Source of the DNA: JBBSEZ01 sp038239195 | GTDB lineage: Bacteria; Planctomycetota; Planctomycetia; Gemmatales; Gemmataceae | Assembly (NCBI GenBank): GCA_038239195.1 | Contig: JBBSEZ010000398.1 | Coordinates: forward strand, 1-9,261 | Length of the DNA: 9,261 nt | Direction of reading: 5' to 3' | Shown here: positions 7,401 through 9,261 of the stretch, one piece after another | Numbering within the stretch: position 1 is the first letter of the stretch | Layout: each line of letters starts with the position of its first letter | Notes under the pieces: model-generated | Database searches by the model: none | What the model saw: only the letters and a program-made list of their open reading frames with translations | Told to the model about the DNA's origin: nothing | Translations under genes and position numbers: made by a program

Positions 7401-7955
7401 GGCGAAGAACTGCCCGCCGTGTTCGGGGTTCTTGCCGCGCACGGTCCACTTGACCTCGATGAGGTCGCCGACGCCGAGGCTGGGGAACGTGATGATGAGC
7501 TGCTTGTCGGCGTCGTAGGTGGAGAAGTCGGTGGGCACGTCGCGGAGGTGGACGTTGCGCGGGCCGATGAGGACGATGCGCCCGTCGGCCTTGCGGATGC
7601 GGGCGTCGTTGAGGGTGAGCTTCTGGTAGGCCGGGGCGAAGGAGATGTTGCGATATTCGCCGAGCTTGTCGATGCCCTTGCGGCCGTTGAGGCGCGTGAT
7701 CTCGTGGGTGGTGGTCTCGATGGTGCCGTCGGCCTCCACGAGGTGCGAGGTGGCGGCGTAGACGACGCAGGCGACGGCGTCCTCGAGAAACGCCTTGGGC
7801 AACGTCTTGAGGAGCCTGGCGTCGTAGGTGTAGGGGGCGGGCTCGCGCGAGGGCCCGCGCGCGACGGGCCACGCGTCGGCGGCGCGGGCGAAGGTCGGGG
7901 AAGCGGCGAGCAAGGTAAAGGCGAGCAGGGCGAGGGTGGCGCGCGGTCGGACCAT
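4449..7955 (-). CDS. Secreted DUF3857 / transglutaminase-like / TPR protein
   Basis: This 1168-residue protein starts with a signal peptide (MVRPRATLALLAFTLLAASP, likely cut after Ala-Arg-Ala at 23-25), so it is exported. Residues about 55-250 form a DUF3857 domain. A transglutaminase-like domain follows at about 290-405, with catalytic Cys344 in FGDCKDTSQLLAVML, His386 in ATHAILL and Asp401 in HWIDTTS, all present. A beta-rich region runs to about 660. Residues about 675-1165 are Ala/Leu-rich helical repeats of TPR type (for example LLKARIYEDLGKVAEATRAY and ALADGLFRAGKVDEALAAQ). The family often pairs DUF3857 with a transglutaminase core. Its substrate is unknown, and proteolysis or amide transfer on cell-envelope proteins are both possible. 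An in-frame ATG at 8102 would add 49 Arg/Pro-rich residues. The start at 7955 is preferred because of the signal peptide and the GGAGG six nt upstream. It stands alone, convergent to csrA. Confidence 0.9.
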   Translation of the reverse strand: MVRPRATLALLAFTLLAASPTFARAADAWPVARGPSREPAPYTYDARLLKTLPKAFLEDAVACVVYAATSHLVEADGTIETTTHEITRLNGRKGIDKLGEYRNISFAPAYQKLTLNDARIRKADGRIVLIGPRNVHLRDVPTDFSTYDADKQLIITFPSLGVGDLIEVKWTVRGKNPEHGGQFFARYSFGDPSYPVVLDELRVRVPKAKALKYATAVGKMVPTIADVGENRLYHWKAVNLRKLPGDDNLPSKEELRASVVCSTFKSWEEVGTWKRRLRDECWKCTPDVSKLVRELTAGLTTPAAKARALTYWVRRNVRYVSVGEKHDYTPHAPATVLANRFGDCKDTSQLLAVMLREAGLQVELASLGTLDDGQVVEAVPSPWATHAILLVTIGKEQHWIDTTSRLAGWDFLPHDDRDRLCYLCDDKGKTRLARTPPLSAESNKIEQTTEVWVGADGSSRCQRTVVSHGSAALGQRDTYVEVPPGERRRQVTAELQDSNSRTRLLRLEVDEKALQDYDRPTKAWMEYEVPRQFTGTGELEGSITDSKVWSRFLAHNLDHDRKAPLVFYAPFESTHRYVVHVHPAHRLEDLPLDRTLRSAWGSFTIRTKALNDGDAIRDFEVVFSMRLEKRRVEPGDFEAFRRFHEDVNRRYRVWLTLKPTTDSASAPLLEAVLAFAPQDNVVAATLAKLYQATGKGPDARRVLQRARYYRPDDVNLWELSVKAAEGPAAEEAAQRELVKRFPDEVRHSLALGTTLVSRSKQEEARKVLLPLTQKGSAAQRAQAHYQLARSFYRLDDVKTALKHLEDGAGEDAEAMNTVSVHLLKARIYEDLGKVAEATRAYKQALALDRESEEPLLSLLRLAMIANRRNDAFDYLRRYVLLAGQDATGLLLAAEAYLKLGRPDEAFELATKARDLRFHEKSQRILGLVHLQRGEAEKAVLHLERAEADATVLAALLKGYTALARLRDLETALDKADRLPRPPAALRKRCARGRALLARRAALGKVSKGPGPALDALACAEAAHTEGQPPAKVEALLAKAFGPGLSIGPAHALRGRLALDKGKLAAALASGEEAVRLSPNDAGGYYVRGRVRLERGAPGALDDLRKAADLSEKKDADALHALADGLFRAGKVDEALAAQRAAVKLKPADKEMAEQLSALEKAARSKGAT

Positions 7956-7961
7956 GCGGGG

Positions 7962-7966
7962 CCTCC
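7962..7966 (-). promoter_or_regulatory. Ribosome binding site that fixes the DUF3857 gene start
   Basis: GGAGG on the minus strand lies 6 nt before the ATG at 7955. It decides for this start over the upstream ATG at 8102, which lies in sequence upstream of the promoter candidate. Confidence 0.75.
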
Positions 7967-7991
7967 GGTTATGGGCAGGGCCAGTTCGTCC

Positions 7992-8020
7992 ATTGTGCCG
8001 GGTCGGCGGGGAGGGCACAA
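7992..8020 (-). promoter_or_regulatory. Candidate promoter of the DUF3857 gene
   Basis: On the minus strand TTGTGC (8020-8015) and CACAAT (7997-7992) are spaced by 17 nt. Transcription would start near 7985, about 30 nt before the ATG. The boxes match the general consensus at 3 and 4 of 6 positions, so this is only a candidate, helped by ideal spacing and position. Confidence 0.4.
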
Positions 8021-8079
8021 GGGAGGCTGCGAGGCGGCCGTCCCGCTGTCTGGTATCGGCCCGGCCCTTCCCTTTGGGG

Positions 8080-8189
8080 ACGATTCGAGGGCCCTCGCCC
8101 AACGCGAGCAGCCGAGCAGGCTTTCCGTACGTCAGGCTTTCCAGCCTGACGCACGATTCGAGGGCTCTCGGCCAACGCGAGCAGTCGAG
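8080..8189. repeat. Pair of 37-bp direct repeats flanking the REP-like palindrome
   Basis: 8080-8116 and 8153-8189 match at 34 of 37 positions. Each starts ACGATTCGAGGG, contains a CGAGGGCCCTCG-type dyad (perfect in the first copy, one mismatch in the second) and ends AACGCGAGCAG-C/T-CGAG. The 36 bases between them are almost wholly the REP-like element. The arrangement could come from tandem duplication, or from insertion between duplicated flanks. Confidence 0.7.
8117..8151. repeat. REP-like palindrome with an extra half-site
   Basis: CGTCAGGCT (8130-8138), loop TTCC, AGCCTGACG (8143-8151) is a perfect 9-bp stem with a 4-nt loop. A direct half-copy CAGGCTTTCC (8117-8126) sits just before it and is repeated at 8133-8142. 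The shape is that of repetitive extragenic palindromes, which are typically scattered between genes. It is not followed by a T run and no gene ends here, so a terminator role is unlikely. Confidence 0.65.
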
Positions 8190-8240
8190 GGCCTCCAGCG
8201 CCGGGACCGTGTCGCGGGCCGCCCACTGTCTCTCGAGCCA

Positions 8241-8663
8241 GCCGTCCGACCCGTGAGGTGACGGCTCCCGCCTCTCCTTTGAGGGCTGGTGAGCGCTGGC
8301 GAGGCCCCCTTCCCCTGAGCACGCCTGGCCAGCCCGCCAGGGCCCCGGCCAGCCGTCACGTGGCCGTTTGGTGACGGCTCAGCCGCGGCGCTCGGTTGTC
8401 GTTGGGCGACGATGAACACCACCAGGTTCGTTGCCCCGCCAGGGCAACGCGCGGGGGTTGGGACAGCCGTTACAGCCCGTGCGTGACGGCGCGGCCCCCC
8501 GCCGTTGAGTGCCGTTGGACGACGGCGAACACCGCCGCATTCGTCACCGTGCCCGACCGACGCGCGGGCTTTGGGATGGCCGTTACAGCCCGTGGCTGAC
8601 GGCTCGGCCCCGCCGTTTGAGGGCCAACGGGCGACGGCGAGCGACACCGCCCAGGCCGGTTCG
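8241..8663 (-). repeat. Tandem array of about four units of 111-114 bp, each led by a GCCGTCAC stem-loop
   Basis: Units begin at 8241, 8352, 8466 and 8579, giving periods of 111, 114 and 113 bp; the last is incomplete. Each opens with a stem-loop: GCCGTC (8241) with GACGGC (8260), GCCGTCAC (8352) with GTGACGGC (8371), GCCGTTAC (8466) with GTGACGGC (8483), GCCGTTA (8579) with TGACGGC (8597). Units 3 and 4 share GCCGTTACAGCCCGTG exactly. Later shared blocks are CCGTTTGAGGGCC or CCGTTGAGTGCC, then GGACGACGGCGAACACC-like strings and CGCGCGGG with TTGGGA. Copies differ at many positions, so the array is old or fast-decaying. No convincing gene overlaps it. Orientation is given as minus because the left-hand copies match its reverse complement. 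Confidence 0.75.
8429..8449. repeat. Additional hairpin inside array unit 2
   Basis: CGTTGCCC (8429-8436) and GGGCAACG (8442-8449) form a perfect 8-bp stem with a CGCCA loop. Units 1, 3 and 4 lack a matching strong stem at the same place, so it is specific to this copy. Confidence 0.5.
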
Positions 8664-8844
8664 AGGCTGGCCGGGGCCGGCGTGGGGCGCCTGGGTTGCG
8701 TTGCTCGTTCGGCGCTTCGCCGGGCTCGTGGGAACGCATGACAGGGCCTCCAGGAGGAAGGGGCCGACGAGTACGCTCATCGTGCATCCTACCACGGCGA
8801 CGCCTCTTTTTCGGAGAGCAGATGGGTGCCATCCGCGCGCTCGG

Positions 8845-8872
8845 TTGTCCGGCGGGCGCCCGCCGCTACAAT
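8845..8872 (+). promoter_or_regulatory. Candidate promoter with a perfect palindrome in its spacer
   Basis: TTGTCC (8845-8850) and TACAAT (8867-8872) are 16 nt apart. The spacer is nearly filled by the 14-bp palindrome GGCGGGCGCCCGCC (8851-8864). Transcription would start near 8880 and run into the glycosyltransferase remnant. The palindrome could be an operator between the two promoter boxes, or a chance feature of GC-rich DNA. Confidence 0.4.
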
Positions 8873-8943
8873 GCCGGTGAGCGTCGAGGCCCTCCTGGCG
8901 CACATTCGTCCGCCCGGGCCCGTGCTTGCCGAAGGCCATTCGC

Positions 8944-9102
8944 ATGACCGCCCCTTGCCTCGCCACCGTTTGCGTGCTCACCTACGGCGACTACCTCGTC
9001 TACTACCGCCGCTGTCTCGAAAGCGTCCTCGCCCACGTGCCCAGGGAGTCGTCAGGCTGGGAGGGTCGCGGACCGGCCCCCGCATGCGGGACATGCGAGT
9101 GA
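8944..9102 (+). pseudogene. N-terminal remnant of a family 2 glycosyltransferase
   Basis: The ATG at 8944 has a GAAGG site 8 nt upstream and opens a 52-residue frame. Its first 35 residues, with VCVLTYGDYLVYYRRCLESV followed by LAHVPRE, are the opening strand and helix of a GT-A fold glycosyltransferase of family 2, which transfers a sugar from a nucleotide-sugar donor. After residue 35 (about 9048) the similarity stops and the frame ends at TGA 9100-9102. The nucleotide-binding Asp and the DxD motif of the family are absent. Intact members have 250 residues or more. The break coincides with CGTCAGGCTGG (9050-9060), half of the REP-like palindrome found at 8130-8151. It retains a promoter candidate and ribosome site, so a short peptide could still be made, but no enzyme. 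Confidence 0.6.
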
Positions 9103-9152
9103 TCGACGCGCCCAATCGCGCTTCGGCGAATAGAATGAGGGCCAGCTTTTCG

Positions 9153-9173
9153 CCTGGCGCCGGCGGCGCCAGG
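9153..9173. repeat. Perfect 9-bp hairpin near the window end
   Basis: CCTGGCGCC (9153-9161), loop GGC, GGCGCCAGG (9165-9173). No T run follows on either strand, so it is not an obvious intrinsic terminator. A TAGAAT string lies upstream at 9131-9136. Two in-frame ATGs follow (9176 and 9206), with a frame still open at the window edge but no recognisable protein similarity. Confidence 0.45.
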
Positions 9174-9261
9174 ACATGCGCTCTTTGACAACTCGGACGT
9201 CGAGCATGGAGGCGTGCCCTCGCCTTCTCGGATGTTCCGGAAAGGCGGGGATCGCCTCGCA

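Noticed and set aside
8130..8151. Intrinsic terminator
   Set aside because: The hairpin has no T-rich tail on either strand and no gene ends next to it; the nearest gene starts 175 nt away and reads in the other direction.
6024..8261. 745-codon open frame on the plus strand
   Set aside because: It lies antisense to the DUF3857 gene, which has recognisable domains and a catalytic triad. The plus-strand product is Val/Gly/Asp/Arg-rich with no motif.
8132..8647. 171-codon frame on the minus strand in the repeat array
   Set aside because: The frame is open only because the GC-rich repeat units keep stops out of one frame. The translated units diverge without keeping a protein pattern.
8241..8663. 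CRISPR array
   Set aside because: The units repeat over their whole 111-114 bp length with drift. There are no short identical repeats separated by unique spacers and no cas gene.

Overview
The window is GC-rich bacterial DNA with long intergenic stretches, small gene groups and secreted proteins of families common in Planctomycetes (DUF3179, TlpA-type thioredoxin, DUF3857/transglutaminase/TPR). Its non-coding repeats and REP-like palindromes also fit a large planctomycete genome of the Gemmataceae type. That assignment is an inference from gene content and style. No rRNA, tRNA, CRISPR array, transposase or phage gene is visible.

Layout. Positions 1-285 hold the N-terminal 95 codons of an unrecognised minus-strand protein, with a plausible promoter upstream. 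Positions 286-1502 have no convincing gene but contain a palindrome and at least three degenerate copies of a GC-rich stem-loop element. Positions 1503-3416 are a two-gene plus-strand unit: a secreted DUF3179 protein, then a membrane-anchored TlpA-like thioredoxin 12 nt later. Overlapping the thioredoxin stop is the dead N-terminus of an imidazolonepropionase-like amidohydrolase (hutI-type, 3413-3667), with an in-frame stop and a lost metal histidine. Next comes csrA (3970-4167). A strong 16-bp hairpin terminator (4375-4410) separates csrA from a convergent 1168-residue secreted DUF3857/transglutaminase/TPR protein on the minus strand (4449-7955), which has its own ribosome site and promoter candidate. 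Positions 7956-8943 are gene-free and repeat-rich: a pair of 37-bp direct repeats, a REP-like palindrome, and a roughly four-copy array with a 111-114 bp period. The window ends with a 5' remnant of a family 2 glycosyltransferase and a short undetermined stretch.

How the parts may work together. The DUF3179 and TlpA proteins are probably co-transcribed and both act outside the cytoplasm. The cysteines of the former (including a CxxC) make a thiol-redox partnership plausible but unproven. csrA is a stand-alone post-transcriptional regulator with no flagellar or fliW neighbour in view. The DUF3857 protein is a monocistronic exported protein with an intact Cys-His-Asp triad. The most distinctive feature is the repeat family: copies on the left and right run in opposite orientations and bracket the whole coding block. 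There are also two truncated gene remnants, one of which breaks off at a half-copy of the REP-like palindrome.
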